Below the pieces are notes generated by a model. It was not told the DNA's origin and did no database searches. It saw nothing but the letters and a program-made list of their open reading frames with translations. Source: Cymbidium sinense (taxonomy: Eukaryota; Streptophyta; Magnoliopsida; Asparagales; Orchidaceae). From it: a stretch of DNA of 64,000 nt. The stretch spans positions 53,501,352 through 53,565,351 of the forward strand of contig CM038222.1 in assembly GCA_021442155.1 (NCBI GenBank), given 5' to 3'. Position numbers and translations under genes: made by a program. This document shows, piece after piece, positions 22,111 to 35,594 of this stretch. Positions within the stretch are counted from its first letter, which is position 1, and every line of letters starts with the position of its first letter.

Positions 22111-25079
22111 ATATAGACTTATGATTGAAATATAAATCCATTTTCAAATGGTTTGAAGTCAAATGGGTTTTGATTCATTTCAAGTTCAAAGGGTGAACTT
22201 GAGTTTGGGTTTGATTTTTGAATTAAGTTTTGGTTTGATGATTGAAGTTTATGTCTATGTTTGGATTCATGATTGACAAATTGGTTGAATTTTGAAAAAA
22301 AAATCAAGAGTTTGGCTTGATTTGAAATTGATTTGGCTAAGTTCAAGATTTGACTTGAAAGGCTTAGGTTAGATTTTGTTTGAATTTGAGTTTAATTTTT
22401 GGAGTTGATTTTGGTCATTTGAATTTATATTTTATTTATATATGTGAATATAAATGAGAATATAAATGGGTTATGAGAAAAATTCATGAATTTGAAGTGA
22501 TTCATATTTTATTTAGGCTAAGTCTATGAGAGAGAATTAAAAGACTTAGAAAATGTTTTGATTTGGATTTAGTTTGATTGATTTGAATTTCTATTTCATT
22601 TATATATGTGAATATAAATGAGAATATAAATGGGTCATGAAAAAATTTCATGAATTTGAGGTGGTTTGAATTTGATTTAGGCTAATTCCTTAGGAGGGGA
22701 TTAAAGGACTTAGGAAAGATTTTGAACTTGGAATTTCAATGACGGGCTTCAATCATAAGTTTCAATCATGGGTTTCAATCATTTGGCATTGATTTGGGTT
22801 TGGAAAAAATCAATTAAGCTGGAATTGATTTAGGTTTGATGTTGATTTGATTTGGAGTTTGACTTGAAGGAAGGAAGTAAGGAATGTGGTCCAAGCTAGG
22901 GGTGCAAATTCTCCTAACACTCTAAAGCATGAGCTATTTCTATGGCTAGCTCTTCTAAGTCTCTAGGGCTAGGTTGAGTGTCCACCTAATCACTAGATGT
23001 GTCTTAGGACTAAGGATCTCTTAAAGTCTAAGAGGAGTCCTATGTCTAGATGGAGGGGTTGAGAGCTCATCCTAAACATGAGGTCAACACCAGCTAACTC
23101 CTCCTATGCTTTAAATCCATGTGGTCCAGTCATATAATTTGCAAGATAGCTAGGTTGTTATTTATCTGGAAAGAAACTAAAGTCCTTAAACCTATTCCTT
23201 AAGAGATTAGAGCATGAGTGGTATGAGCAATGACTTAGTCTAATGTAAAATCTTTTCAAATTTTGTTTTAATTTTGACATTTCATTTTGATAAAGGCTTA
23301 AGGATTTCTTATGCCTAAATACTTGATGAAATAAAATTATTGGCTAAATTAGTGAGAAAAGGGTGTTTTCCACCATAAGGGATGCCCTCACAGGTCAAGC
23401 ATTCCCCTATTGTGCAAGGATGGAAATCCCTTATTTTCAAGAATGAAATAATATGATATGCAAGTTGTGAAGCATTCAATCATTTAGTTAAGGGGTTACT
23501 AAATCTTTTAGTTATCTTATTTAATGCCAAGTCTTTATGGTGAGATTATAAATTATTTAAAACTTTAGTTATGAGTTGTAGCTAGGTAGAAGATTTATTT
23601 TTATTCTAAGAGCCTAATCGCATCTAGGATACACATTAAAGCATCAATCATTTAAGAAACTAGGAAGAACATGATGTTTCTATTGTGCAAGCTAAACACA
23701 ATATCAAATAATTTTATAATTTATTATAAAAGAATAAAAGACCGGTGCGATCGAGTACCATCGTACAACTCAAAAAAAGAAAATTAGTAGTCGAGCTCCA
23801 CCCTTATACAATATGGAATATGAAAGAATAATTATAATTTACGAATGAATAAATGCTATGGGGGTCTTCTTTTCTTTGTTTTTCATGTCTTCAGGTCTTC
23901 ATTTCCCCATTTGATTTGGTAAGCTTTAAGGCATCTCATGCAACCCCTGGGCTAAGCCTTATGGTTAATGTTCATCCTTATCCCCCGTAATACTAATCCT
24001 AATTCCTAATGCAAAATTACATTAAAAATAAGAAAAGTAAATCTAACTAGACTTGTAAAATAGAGGTTAGTTAAACATTCCTACAATCCCAAGCAGTTAT
24101 ATCATAATTTGGACTTGGCACCCTAGACATGGATAACCAAGCCGATCTATCTTAACTTGAATTATGCTTAGGAACTTAAGCAACCTGCAAAGAGAGCATT
24201 TATATTTATTTTTAAGCGACCCTTAAGCATAATTTTGTAGAAAACATGATTAGGCTAATCATGACCTAACATCTAATATATGAAGCATACACCCTAACAT
24301 ATAGTCTAAAACATTACATGATAAAATAAAACACACACCAAACATACACCATCCTAACTTAGGACTAGAAGTGGTGACTTAGCTCTAATGTTGTGTTAAG
24401 GCTTGTGTGGTATGTCTTACTAGGCATTAAGGTTATGTTTTTCTAAGTGTGAAAGGAATTTAATTTAACCATAAAGGATGATTTCACTTCAAGTTGTTTA
24501 ATTAATTTGAGAATTTTAATTTGTGTTTTGTTTGGTTTCATGTGACTTACACTTAGCAACTAAGTGTTATAAAGAGAGGAAAGAGAATGGCTCTCTTTCA
24601 TCCTTACCGTAAGCCATTTTCTAAAGTATATTAATTTGATTTAGTTCTCTTTAGTGAATAGCTTATTAAATGATTTTATTAACCCTAAGTTTAAGTTCAC
24701 CTTAAATGATCTTATTCAATATGAAAGAAATATTAAGATTAACTTAATCGAATTGCTATCATATGACATATATTCAATCATTCCTTTTCATCATATGTAA
24801 CTTGCATATGATTAAATCCTAAGTATACATATACATACAAGATGTTTTAGCACACTTGAATGATGAATGTGGATGTATACATCCAAAGTTTATATTTTCT
24901 ATTTGATTGAACTATTTAACAATATTATTTCTTATAAAAAAATACATGGGAAAGAGAGCTCCAAATTACATGAGTAATTAATTCAACAACTTAGTCATTC
25001 ATGAACACATGGATTTTTGATAAAAGGAGGGGTTCTAATTCCATAATTAAATACACACTCACATATATGAGAGACATAA

Positions 25080-25445
25080 GCTAGTACATGTCATTGTTAA
25101 CCAGGGAAGTGAGGTAATCAAATGACCTCCATAGGGCTACTTAAAGCCTCATATTTCGGGATGTCTAGACTAAATATTTGCTTTTCTCAAATACATATGG
25201 ATGTATTCATAAATAAAGGAAGGAAAATCATGCGAAGGTAATATTTTTATTTGATTGAAACATTTATGCATATGGAATAAAGTCTTATCAAAATTCTAAT
25301 GTAGGAACACATGTAAATGAAATCAAATAAGTTGGTGTCAGTGTTAGCTAGGGAAGTGAGGTAATGAAATAACTTCTTTGGGGCTAATTAAAGCCTCGTG
25401 TTCCCAGGATGTCTGGACTTTATACTTATTAATATTCAAATACAT
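25080..25445 (-). repeat. Duplicated ~240-bp segment inside LTR (copy f)
   Basis: The block containing GGGAAGTGAGGTAAT, AAAGCCTC and GGATGTCTGGACT occurs twice (about 25090-25200 and 25330-25440). Copy h also has two (about 38870-38990 and 39095-39210). Copies e (18300), i (50270) and j (60270) have one. It is a useful subfamily marker. Confidence 0.6.
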
Positions 25446-27947
25446 ATAAAACTACATATGAATTAAGGAAAAGAAAGCTTTACCTCACATGTCTAAGCTA
25501 TAAGCACATGCATTTAGCATCATGGCACTCATTACTATTCATTTATAAACTTTTAAAAAATACATTTGGATTTAGTAGTGATAATATCCATATATATATT
25601 AAGTTAAGTCAACACATGCAAGCTTTACATCATTTTATTTAATTTAACTTTGAAAAGATGAATGCATGATTTTAAATGACATAAAATATTAACATGATTG
25701 TAAAGGAATAAATAAATATAAACATATGATTTCATTCAATTAAATTAATTCCTAAGGACAATCATGTCAAATAACACCACTTAAAATAAACCAAAGCTTT
25801 TTATGTATCATTTCTTTTTTGAATTCATATTTTATTTGATTTAAGAAATGTGAAGGGAAGTTTGCTAATCCTAACCCATTCCCATATTTTTGAATTAACT
25901 TGGTTTAATAAAATACAATTAAGTTGATTTTATGGGTTAATTAGGTTATAACATGCATTAAATCTATTAATTAACCATTACCTATGTTACCTTAATTTAA
26001 TTAACGAAATAATTATGAGCCAACATGATATGAACATAAATGAAAAATAAATTTGTAATGATACTAAGAAATAAAAGGGGTTTAATACGATTGGTTCATG
26101 ATTAATAGTTAATTAAGTTAAAGATCTTAATTAAAAACTCTTATAATTCTCCCATATAAGTGGGCTAATTATAATTTCCTTAGAATTTTCTTAGGTTATT
26201 GAAGATGGGTCTACCCCAAGACTTCATTAATTAAGATTCCATGTGATTATAATTTCAATTTGATTAATTAAGTAATTTAACTAATTGATTAAGCCTGATT
26301 AATTTAATTAATGAAATAAACTTAGGGAAATAGATTAGGAAGAAGGCCCTAATCTTATCTCATGGGTTCATTCACAGTTAAATAATAATTAATCACTTAA
26401 TTAATTAATTTATTACTATTCATGAGATTAATTAATTATTAATTAATTTAAAAAAATAATTAGAGCTTAATTAGTTAATTTTCATAATTAATTAAGCGAT
26501 AAATTCCAATAAATCATGGGAGGTAGAGATCATCCCATTGAATTAACCCACAAAGTTTGGGGATAATTACTTAAGTAATTAAGTTAATTAATTTTGTAAT
26601 TAAACCTTAATTAAGCCTTAATTATAATTCAAAATTAATTAGAAATATTTGTAATGATATCTCCTCTGAAATATCTTCAAAATGAATATTTATTTGCATT
26701 TGTATGATTTATTATAGTTTTCTAAAGTTTCAGCTGATTTAAATAATTTTTCATGATTTTTATAAAGTCTATTAATTTATTTTTACTAAAATAGACTATT
26801 TGAGCTTCATGATGTAATATCTCCTAATGTAAAAACCCTATTGACTTGAAATTTTTATAGTAGCTGTACTCTAACTTCAATTTCAATCCTTGAAAATTTC
26901 TATTCAATCAGATATGTATTTTTGGATTAATTAATAAAATTTGAATTTCATTAAAACTAAAATTATCCTCAAAATACTTAGTAAAAATTTGGAATTTTAG
27001 GTTTGTTGGATTCCTCTTGAAGCAATGAATCCAATGAGGCTTTATTTACAATTTTTGGTCAAGTGGTTTATTTTCTTAGAATTTTTAAATTTTTAGGTGA
27101 TTTTATCAATTATTAAAAGCCAAAAACCCCTAATTTCTTACTAAAGCCAGTCAGCGTCGCATGACACTAACTAGATTATGCATTTCCACATGGCTCCGCA
27201 TGGTTCCCCATGGAACACGATGCCACATGGTAGAACACGACTGGGTCATGCGGTGCTAACATGGCAAATGAGCGGAAATGGACGGTTCTGCTCGGGATCA
27301 TATTGTACCGTCTGATCGTAGATTGGATGGTCCAGATCAAATCAGGTGATTCGAGGCTTAAATTATGCAAGATCTGGCACTAATCACAGTTGTTCATTTC
27401 CATGAATGGGAGATCAGACGGCCGTTGTGTTTCTTCTCCCTAGCGTACGAAAGCAATGGCAAACAGTAAAATTAAGAGTTAGAAAATACAAAAAAAGCAC
27501 GGGAGAGTCCATTTTGAGCTCCATTTCATATTGATTCTCAGTGGAAAACTCCTATTTTCACATTGGGATTGTTTAAAACAAAAGATGTAAGACATATCTA
27601 AAGGAAATTTTTAGAATCAAGCAAACATCATTACAAACAAAAGAACCTATGGGCAGCTAAATGATTTAAAAATTACCTCACCGGGGATGGTTTTCGGTGG
27701 ATGTGTTGATCCAAACACACTCCTAGATGTGAGAAGAAACCTTGAGATGAACCTAGACTCTTGTCTCCTCTTAGAATATTGTATTCATCAATGGCCGCCA
27801 CCTCCTTCCTAGAATCCGCTCAGTTTGGTGTTCTTCTCTCCCAAAGGAAGTAGAGAATATGTTTCTAGTTGCTTGGGGAGCTCTTAGAGTGTGTGCAATA
27901 GCAAATGAGTTTTCCTTTTGCTTTATTTCCCTTTGTGCTTGGTTTTG

Positions 27948-27979
27948 GCCGAAAATCACCACTAATGGTGATTTTTGGC
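27948..27979. promoter_or_regulatory. 14-bp hairpin in LTR promoter region (copy f)
   Basis: GCCGAAAATCACCA and TGGTGATTTTTGGC pair over 14 bp with one mismatch around a 4-nt loop. The sister copy at 35563-35594 is a perfect 14-bp stem. It occupies roughly the same place relative to the leader as the TATA palindromes in copies e and h. Confidence 0.6.
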
Positions 27980-28117
27980 TCATAGTGGATGTCCTATGGC
28001 TTGGGGTGAAAATGGCAGGGAATCATCATAGGTGGTTTGGTTGGCCAAAGCTTGGGAGGTGGTCCAAGAGGAATTAGTGGGTGTTCTATGGGTTTTAAAT
28101 GCTCCAATGAGGGAGGT

Positions 28118-28133
28118 GAGGTGAATTCACCTC
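28118..28133. promoter_or_regulatory. Perfect 16-bp palindrome GAGGTGAATTCACCTC (copy f)
   Basis: It is identical to 35398-35413 in copy g and related to 122-145 in copy a. It lies between the conserved box and the hairpin. Confidence 0.6.
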
Positions 28134-28309
28134 CTTATCAGTCATGGCCATCCCAACCACCTCTTGGGTCAAGTTGGACAGTGTCCTTGGAGGCTAGGTG
28201 GACCAATGGGAGGGTGTCAAGTGGCTAAAGAATGAAAATGACCACTTACATAGGTGATTTGTCTTATGTGAAACCCTTGACCCAAGGGTATAATGGTCAT
28301 TTAGCAATA

Positions 28310-29340
28310 AGATTTGATTTGGGCAGATTTGAAATGAGTTAAAATTGAGTTGATCCAAATTTTATGTCATTTGGAGTTTATTAGGTTAAGTTTGGCTCAA
28401 TTTGATCCATTTCAAATGGGGTCAAAATGGGTTAGGTTGACCAATTGGTCAAATTAGATCAAATCAAGGGTTAAGTCAAGTTCATATGAATATTTGGAGT
28501 GTGTTGGTGTCATTGGTTTGGTTTAATTTAGTTTAGATTTGATTATAGTTCATTTAAATTCATTTGGGTCAAATGGGTCAAGTTGACCAATTTGATCAAA
28601 TTGGCCAAATTGTCTTGGGTCATGGCTTGGCTTGGGTTTGGTTGATCAATTGGAATGTGTTGTGCGCTTTGTTTGAGTTCAATTTAGATTTGATTGGGCT
28701 TTAGGTTGGTTTGACCCTTTAGGTCAAGTTGGGTTCAATAGGTCATTTGGGTCTAGTGGGTCAATTGGGCTCAATTGAGGCTTTGGTCAGGTTCAATAAT
28801 CAATTTGGAATAGACTTGAGCCATTGGTTACTATCAATTTGGATTAGATTTTGATTTGACCCATTTTGGCTATTTAGGTTAATTTAGGTCAACTTGGTCA
28901 TGAGGGCCAATTGGGTTAGGTTTGGTACAATTGAAGGCCAAGTCATGTACAAATGTTGATTTTGGGTTGATTTGAATCATTAATTTCAATAGATTTAGCT
29001 TAGGTTACAATTGTGCTAGTTTTGGTTCATACGAAGGGCTAGGTTGACTTAATGTAACCTAGTTTGTATCAATTGATCATCCTAAGGTGATCAACAATCA
29101 TGTCATGAAGTTTGGATTGGCTTAATTCACTTTGATTTGGATTGAATTTGATTTTGGTTCATGTAGGTCAAATTGGCCACTTTGGGTCAAGTGAACCAAT
29201 TGAATTTAGTTGGCCTGATTTTGGGTTGAGTTTAATTTAGTTGAGTTTATATATGGATTTGGGATTGATATATAAATTCAATTAAACTGGTTTTGGTTCA
29301 TTTGAATATTTCAAGTAAAATGGGCTAAGTTGGGTTTGAC
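28310..29340 (-). repeat. TTGACC/GGTCAA motif field of LTR copy f
   Basis: This is the same module as 21180-22110. It contains the perfect 16-bp palindrome TTGACCAATTGGTCAA at 28437-28452 and a TTGACCAATTTGATC cluster near 28580. Confidence 0.65.
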
Positions 29341-30033
29341 TTGAGTTGATTTTGATTTGGCTTGATGATTGTGAGTTTCATTTATATTTGGATGTAATTG
29401 AAGGAATGATTAATTCAAGATAAAATCTATTAGTTTTGGCTCGATTTGGATATCATTTGGTTGAGTCCAAAGAATTGGCTCAAAGGGTTCAAATTTGGGG
29501 TTCAACTTGATTTGGATTTAGTTTTGGCTATTTGATTTATATTTGGAAAGATAATTGAAGGTACAATTGATTTATAAGAAAATTAATTGAGTTTAATGGG
29601 GTTTAGAAATCAATCATGAAGAAATCAATCAAGTTGGATTGAAATGGATGGAAATTTGGCTAAATACATAGGATCTAGTCATAAGGCTTAAGTAAGATTT
29701 GATCAAGGATTTAATTATTTGATTTAGAATTTGGATTTTGATTTTGTATTTGGATTTGAGTTCCAATTGAATTTGAGGTTTGGTTTGAAATTTGGATTTG
29801 AATTGAATTTAAGAAGGTGTACATGGATTGGGTTTAGGCTATAGGGTAGGTGATTTTCCTAATTCCTAAGGCATGGCATAATCCTATAATTATCCCTTCT
29901 AAGTCTCTAAGTTTAAGTTAAATGTTAACCTAATCACTAGAAGTGTCTTATGACTAAGGAAGTCTTAGTGTCTAGAATACCCTTAGGTATAAGATGAGGA
30001 GATTGAGAACTCACTCCAAAAGTGAGGTCAATA

Positions 30034-32221
30034 AAAGGACCCCAAATAGGTGTGGTGTAACTGACAAGGCACACCACACATATTGGCATTGACCGAGATG
30101 ATCAACAATGTTCAGAAGATTGCAAACGCTAATGAAAATGATCTATACCTAAAATTGAAAGGTAGATAGAGTCATGACCTTAGTGCAAGGCATCTCTCTC
30201 TAGGCCAAGGGCATAAGAGAGTTAGAAGGAGTCCGCTGGGGATTGAGTACATGAACCTTGACTAGGGAAGCAGGTTCAAGCTATCCAATGAGGATATACA
30301 TTTGAGTTTGACTGCAAATATGATTTGTTTGGGTGTGTATCCACTAGGGATAAGAATCTATAATCCATTGGGCATCAAGATCAAAGTAATTTGGATATGT
30401 TCTGTCTTAATTGAGGTGTAGGCATATCTAGTAGGGATATGGACTTGAATCCGCTAAGGGTTGGAAATGTGAACCTTCCACTAGGGAAGCAGGTTTAGGC
30501 TATCCACTTGGGATAAAAGTTTAATTGGATTATTTATTTATTTATTTGAGTAGACTCCACTGGGGAGGTTGGTTTAATCGAGGGCATATCCAATGGGGAT
30601 ATAAGCTTGGTTGAATTTGTTAGATTTAGATTTAGATTTCGGCTCCAATAGGGAGACTAATTTGATTTGAGCCTCATTGGGGAGGAATTTAGTTTGTCCG
30701 ATATATTTAATTTGACTCCACTAGAGAGGTTGGTTTTGAATTTTGTTTATTATGGACTTTTTCGGTGTGAGATGGACCCACTGAGAAGGGGCTATGTCAG
30801 CCTAAGCCTATCTTAGATTTATAAATCCAAAGGGATAGTCAACAGGACATAATGTAGGACTATCTGACCTAAGGGGTTGCCTTTCAGTGTGCAACAGATG
30901 TGTTAGGAAGAAAGCATTGTAGACTTACATCTTCCAAAATAGGGATCGTCCATTAGGGTGATTTGTCAATGGCAAAAAAAAATCAAACTCGACATAGGGC
31001 AACTATTGAGTGAACGCCGCTGGGACTTATGTCAGCTCAAAAGTAGTCAAGATTAATATCATTTGATTTATTTTAATTTAATTTGATTTATTTTCATTTA
31101 TTATTATTTTATTTAATGAATCCCATTGGTGTGCAATGGACTACACTTAGAAGGGGGTATGTTGGCCCGGGTCTATCTTAGATTTATCAATCTAAAGGAG
31201 TCTACGACGAAGGACTATCTGACCTAAGGGTGCTTTTCAGTAACAGCCATAAAGAAAGTAGTAGACTTACATCTTCCGAGCAAAGAATAGTTGAAACTAT
31301 TGGCAAAAACAAATCAAACTCGACCTGCGTGGTGCACTCATATTGGAAAGAATGCGTAGTAGAATTACATCTTCCAAAGTTAGGATGACTGCTAGGGTGA
31401 CCTGCTGGTGGCACAAAAAGTCGAACCCAACCTAAGGGAGACTACTAAGGGAGTGCCGCTAGAGACTTAGCTCAACTTAAGAGTAATCAGATGATTCCTA
31501 TAGGGAGTTTTACTGATATTGCCCTAAAGATAGGATGCTGGGGAAGGTGCCACTGGGGCATTAATTTCTAATCCACTAGCGAATATATATTTTGATTGTT
31601 TGTTATATTGGACCCTGTTGGTGTGCGAGGGACCACACTGAGAAGGGGCCATGTCCGCCTTGATCTATCTCTAATTTACTGGACCAAGAGAGAATCTATG
31701 TATCCGTAGAATAGAATCTCCAACTATAGGGTGGTTATTAGGAAAGGGGACTGTCCAATCTAAGAGTAACCTAGTGTCTAAATAGGGTCACGAAGGATGT
31801 GATCTAAATAGAGTGCCCACAAGGGAGGTGCCACTAGGGATGTTATCCTAGTACCTATAAATAAGAAAGCTTGTAGGTATTCGGTGACCAACTCAAGGAG
31901 AAAATGTAGTAGTCTTACATCTATTAAGAGTGGTGTATCCATCGGTGGATCAGATGGAAAACACCAACCAACCTAAGGTGCCCGTCGGTGTGCAACAATT
32001 AGTCTAGATAGAAGCTGTGTAGACTTGCATCTCTCTAAAGTGGAACTGATTGGCAAGATAGTATGTATTCAACTCAACAAGCTCTATCTGACCTAGGGCT
32101 TCCCGTCAGTGTGCTATAATTGCACTTAAGGAGAAATCATAACACACTTACATCTTCCAAAGTAGGGATAAGCAAGCGACTGGTGTAATAGATCAACCTT
32201 AAGGGTGAGTACTAATGTAGA
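30034..32221 (-). repeat. 3' non-coding repeat region of copy D
   Basis: It carries the same unit types as the other four: short TCCACTAGGGAT units (30230-30740) and longer units with GTGTGCAACAG, TTAGGAAGAAAGC and GACTTACATCTTCC (30770-32200). It begins AAAGGACCCC next to the LTR. At about 32221 it jumps directly into protease, so integrase, both RNases H and RT have been deleted. Confidence 0.7.
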
Positions 32222-32560
32222 GAGATGGGACCGTATTTTCATGTATCCACGGTCCAAGCAAAGCATTGAAAGAGATATCTGAGTCTATAATGTGAAACTT
32301 AGCTTCAATTTTCTAATCATCTATCTCCAAAAGTAACACTACGGAGCCTAATGCCCTCTCACCTTGTTCATTGAATCCTCTCGATATCATCCTTTCTTTT
32401 TGGAGTTTGGAGATGTTGATCCTCAAGTAGGCAAGAGTTATTAGACTCATAATATTGACTGATACACCTGAATCTTCCAACACTCTTGATAACTTGTATT
32501 TGCCAACATCTATTATAATGTAAAGAGGACAGTTGTGCTCTATCATCCCTAGAAGTGAGT
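32222..32560 (-). pseudogene. Aspartic protease remnant (copy D)
   Basis: An open minus-strand frame (32313-32546) reads MIEHNCPLYIIIDVGKYKLS, then the active-site box LEDSGVSVNIMSLITLAYLR with D-S-G intact, then FNEQGERALGSVVLLLEIDD. The C-terminal part continues to 32222 in another frame, with sequence matching DSDTTFIALLDRPW of copy B. It is flanked by the gag-proximal region upstream and, through a deletion, by the 3' repeats downstream. Decayed but clearly homologous to the piece at 13647-14187. Confidence 0.8.
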
Positions 32561-33711
32561 CTTCATCATAGAAAGTAACTCTAAGTTGTGTCCTTCAAAA
32601 TGGTATGCCTCCTATTCAAGTTAGCTAAACATATCTTAGGATCAAGTAGGGCCTTGATTAGAGATTCCCTCATCTATTTGAATAAGACAAGGGCATCGTA
32701 TATGCTTAACTTAGCATAAGATGAGCTAGTATGTTGTAATGAACTCTGACTTGGTCCTCCACAAGCATATCCATAAGTGGAGCATTTTGTGGAGGGGCTA
32801 TCTGCTCACTAGAGCCAATGACTTGCTTACCATTATCACGAGGAGAAGTAGAACTTTATCCATGTAGGTTAACTTTAACTTCATGTGGAGGGTTGGTGGA
32901 AAGTTCTACCGCCATTGGGTATACCTTCATCTTCTCCTGGGACCCTCAGAGTCAGATGACTCAAAGTCAATCTCAATGGGTGAAAAGATTGATTTAGAAA
33001 AAAGTTTCATAAGGGAAATGATCAAAATTATTTATGTTATTATTATTATTTAGACTTGAAGAGCTTTCAATTGAAATGTGATCATCAAGACTATCAAAAA
33101 TAGAGAAGATATAAGTAAAATCTGCTTTCTTCATTGACAGATATAATATTTCTGCAAGTAAAAGAAGAGCTGGATGAAGTGATAGTAGCTACAACGGTGG
33201 AAGGAATGCTGGACTGGGATGGTGGTTGCAGCTACTTGGCTATCCCAGGCAAGTGTGGACTACTACTGCCGCTGCTGAGCTCCCACCTTCCCTGAGTTAT
33301 CTTCGACAACTTACAAACCTTCCTTAATGTTAGAGGTTTGAGCTATCTCAGGCTCCTGCAAGGAAGTTTTTTGATCTTAGAAATGATCTTTTTAGAGGTT
33401 CGAGATAAGGATATATTCCAACATTCTTTTATCTTAAGAGGATCACATGTGTCCCTAATGATTACTCTAATAGAACTAGATGGTTGTTCTAACATGTAAT
33501 ATTTAGGGATAATTATGGCATATTACTTGTGGCTGCCATACCTTGAAAGTGATTCAATCTTCTAAGACATGGCCTAACATGTGGTGGTAGGGGCAAAAGT
33601 TAGGATCATCACTCTTGCCCACTTCCTCCGACCTTTAGGCTATGATAGCTAGAAATTAGGTTTCTTTATGAGATTTTTAAAGATTTTCCTGACTACCTTC
33701 CTCTTGAATGA
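32561..33711 (-). pseudogene. Gag / pre-protease remnant (copy D)
   Basis: This is the only gag-derived segment found. On the minus strand a knuckle-like segment FCPYHHMLGHVLED lies at 33554-33595, matching the C-x-x-H...GH...C pattern of Tat Gag; the final Cys codon is now a stop. Further downstream are SLSRTSKKIISKIKKLPCRS (about 33370-33420) and a pre-protease segment with APPQNAPLMDMLVEDQVRVH followed by YNILAHLM (about 32720-32800). Several stops interrupt it. The 5' part of gag is missing because LTR copy g (opposite orientation) begins at 33712. Confidence 0.65.
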
Positions 33712-34359
33712 TGTTGACATCACTTTTGGAGTGAGTTCTCATTCTCTTCATCTTATACCTAAGGATCTTGTAGACATTAAGACTTCCTTAGTCATAAGAT
33801 ACTTCTATTGACTAAGTGAACACTTAACATAAACCTAGAGACTTTGAAGGGTTAATCATAGGATTATGCTATGCCTTAGGGATTAAGGAGACTCGCCTAC
33901 TCTATAGCCTAAATTTGATCTATGTTCACCTTCTCAAACCAAACCTCAAATTCAATTCAAATATCAAAATCCAAATTCAAATCCAAATCAAATGATTGAT
34001 GCCCATGATCGAATCCAAAATCAAAATCCTTCCTAAGCCCTATGATTTATCTTATGGACTTAGCCTTAGCCAAATCCAAATCAATCTAAATTCAATTGAT
34101 TTTCTCAAAGATCAATTCAACATTTCAATCAATTTATCAAATTCAAACTCAAACTCAACTTCAAATCAATATCCAAAACTAAATCCAAATCAAATCAAAA
34201 CACAAATTTGAACCCTTTGAGCCAATTCCTTAGACTCAACTAAATGACATCTAAATCAAGCCAAAAATAATGGATTTTCTCTTGAATTAATCATTCCTTC
34301 AATTACCTATCCAAATATAAATGAAATATACAATCATCAAGTCAAACTAAAATCAACCT

Positions 34360-35235
34360 AAGTCAAACTCAACTTAGCCCATTAGACTTGAAATATTAAA
34401 ATGAACCAAAATGCTTTTGAACCCAAACCAATTGCAATTGGATTTATATAATAATTCAAAATCCATATATAAACTCAACTAAATCAAACTCAACCTAAAA
34501 TCAAGATAACTAAATCCAATTGGTTCACTTAACCAAAGTGGTCAATTTGAACTACATGAACCAAAATCTAATTCACTCCAAATCAAAGTGAATTAAGCCA
34601 ACCCAAACTTCATGACATGATCGTTGATCATCCTAGGCTTAATTAATTATCATCAAACCAAGTCAACCCTTTAACCCATATAAATCCAAACCAATAAATT
34701 GTAAAAGCCAAATCTATTGAAACTAATGATTCAAATCAACCCAAAATCAATATTTAAACAAGACTTGACCTTCAATTGAGCCAAACCTAGCCCAATTGGC
34801 CATCTTGACACAAGTTGACCCAAATTGACCTAATGGACAAAATGGGTAAAATCAAAATTCAAGCTAAATTGATTGCAACTAATGGCTCAAGTTCATTAGA
34901 AATTGATTGTTAAATTGGACTAAGGTCACAGTTGAATTTAATTTGGACAATTGAACCCAATTGACCCACTTAGCCCAAATTGACATAAAGGGTCAAATTA
35001 GACTAAACCCAAATTAAATCAAACTAAAGCATACAATCCTCTCCAAATGGTCATATGAACTTGACCCAACCCTTGGTTTGACTTAATTTGACCAATTGGT
35101 CAACCTAACTTATTTTGAGCCAATTTGATCCAATGGGTCAAATTGAGTCAAATTGAACCTAATGAACTCCAAATGACTTGAAATTTGGCCCAACTCACTT
35201 TTGAATAATTTCAAATCTATCCAAATAAAATCTAA
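34360..35235 (+). repeat. TTGACC/GGTCAA motif field of LTR copy g
   Basis: This is the inverted counterpart of 28310-29340. It contains the perfect palindrome TTGACCAATTGGTCAA at 35088-35103. Confidence 0.65.
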
Positions 35236-35562
35236 TACTAAATGACCATTCTACCCTTGGGTCAAGGGTGTCACATATGACAAATCACCTATGCAAGTGA
35301 CCATTTCCATTCCTTAGCCACTTGACACCCTCTCATTGGTCCAGTTTCTAAGGACAATGCACAACCCACCAAGAGGTGGTTGTCCATGACTGATGGGGAG
35401 GTGAATTCACCTCACCTCTCCCATTGGAGAATTTGAAATCAATAGGACACCCCCTAATCCCTCTTGGCAACCACCTCCTAGGCCTTGACCAACCAAACCA
35501 AGCCACATAAGATGTTTCGCTACCATTCCCAACCACCCCAAGCCATAGGACATTCACTAGAA

Positions 35563-35594
35563 GCCAAAAATCACCATTAGTGGTGATTTTTGGC
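35563..35594. promoter_or_regulatory. Perfect 14-bp hairpin in LTR promoter region (copy g)
   Basis: GCCAAAAATCACCA, loop TTAG, TGGTGATTTTTGGC. It is conserved with one mismatch at 27948-27979. Position relative to the leader suggests a transcription-start or RNA-structure role; unproven. Confidence 0.6.

Larger units (their letters stand above)
17477..23089 (-). mobile_element. Giant LTR lacking its 3' portion (copy e)
   Basis: Sense is minus. The right end is GGTCAACA at 23089, abutting a different LTR in its interior at 23091, so this is the 5' end of an element inserted into copy f. Modules from right to left: terminal block (22860-23089), AT repeats (22400-22720), TTGACC field (21180-22110), conserved AAGGGTAAAATGGTCATTT box (21152-21171), TATA-containing palindrome (20789-20806), leader (about 20378-20760), donor-like site (20376-20377), variable GC-richer block with CCACGTGG (19920-20240), then AT-rich sequence to 17477. 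The 3' third is lost into the N gap. It shares module sequence with copies i and j. Confidence 0.75.
23091..30033 (-). mobile_element. Giant LTR lacking its terminal ~0.8 kb (copy f)
   Basis: Sense is minus. The right end at 30033 reads GGTCAATA (one change from CAACA), followed by 3' non-coding repeats, so it is the 3' LTR of copy D. The left edge at 23091 starts at CAGCTAACTCC. In copies h, i and j this sequence follows the ~800-bp terminal segment, which is absent here; that is where copy e has inserted. Landmarks: AT-rich part 23091-27120; variable block 27130-27420; donor-like site 27675-27676; leader 27677-27940; 14-bp hairpin 27948-27979; palindrome 28118-28133; conserved box 28284-28302; TTGACC field 28310-29340; degenerate AT repeats 29380-29800. 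Adding the missing segment gives a full length of about 7.7 kb. Together with copy g it forms a subfamily. Confidence 0.75.

Noticed and set aside
27771..28228. Overlapping open frames on both strands around 27.8-28.2 kb that could look like a gene
   Set aside because: They fall in the GC-richer leader/promoter part of LTR copy f and are not kept in copy g or in other subfamilies.
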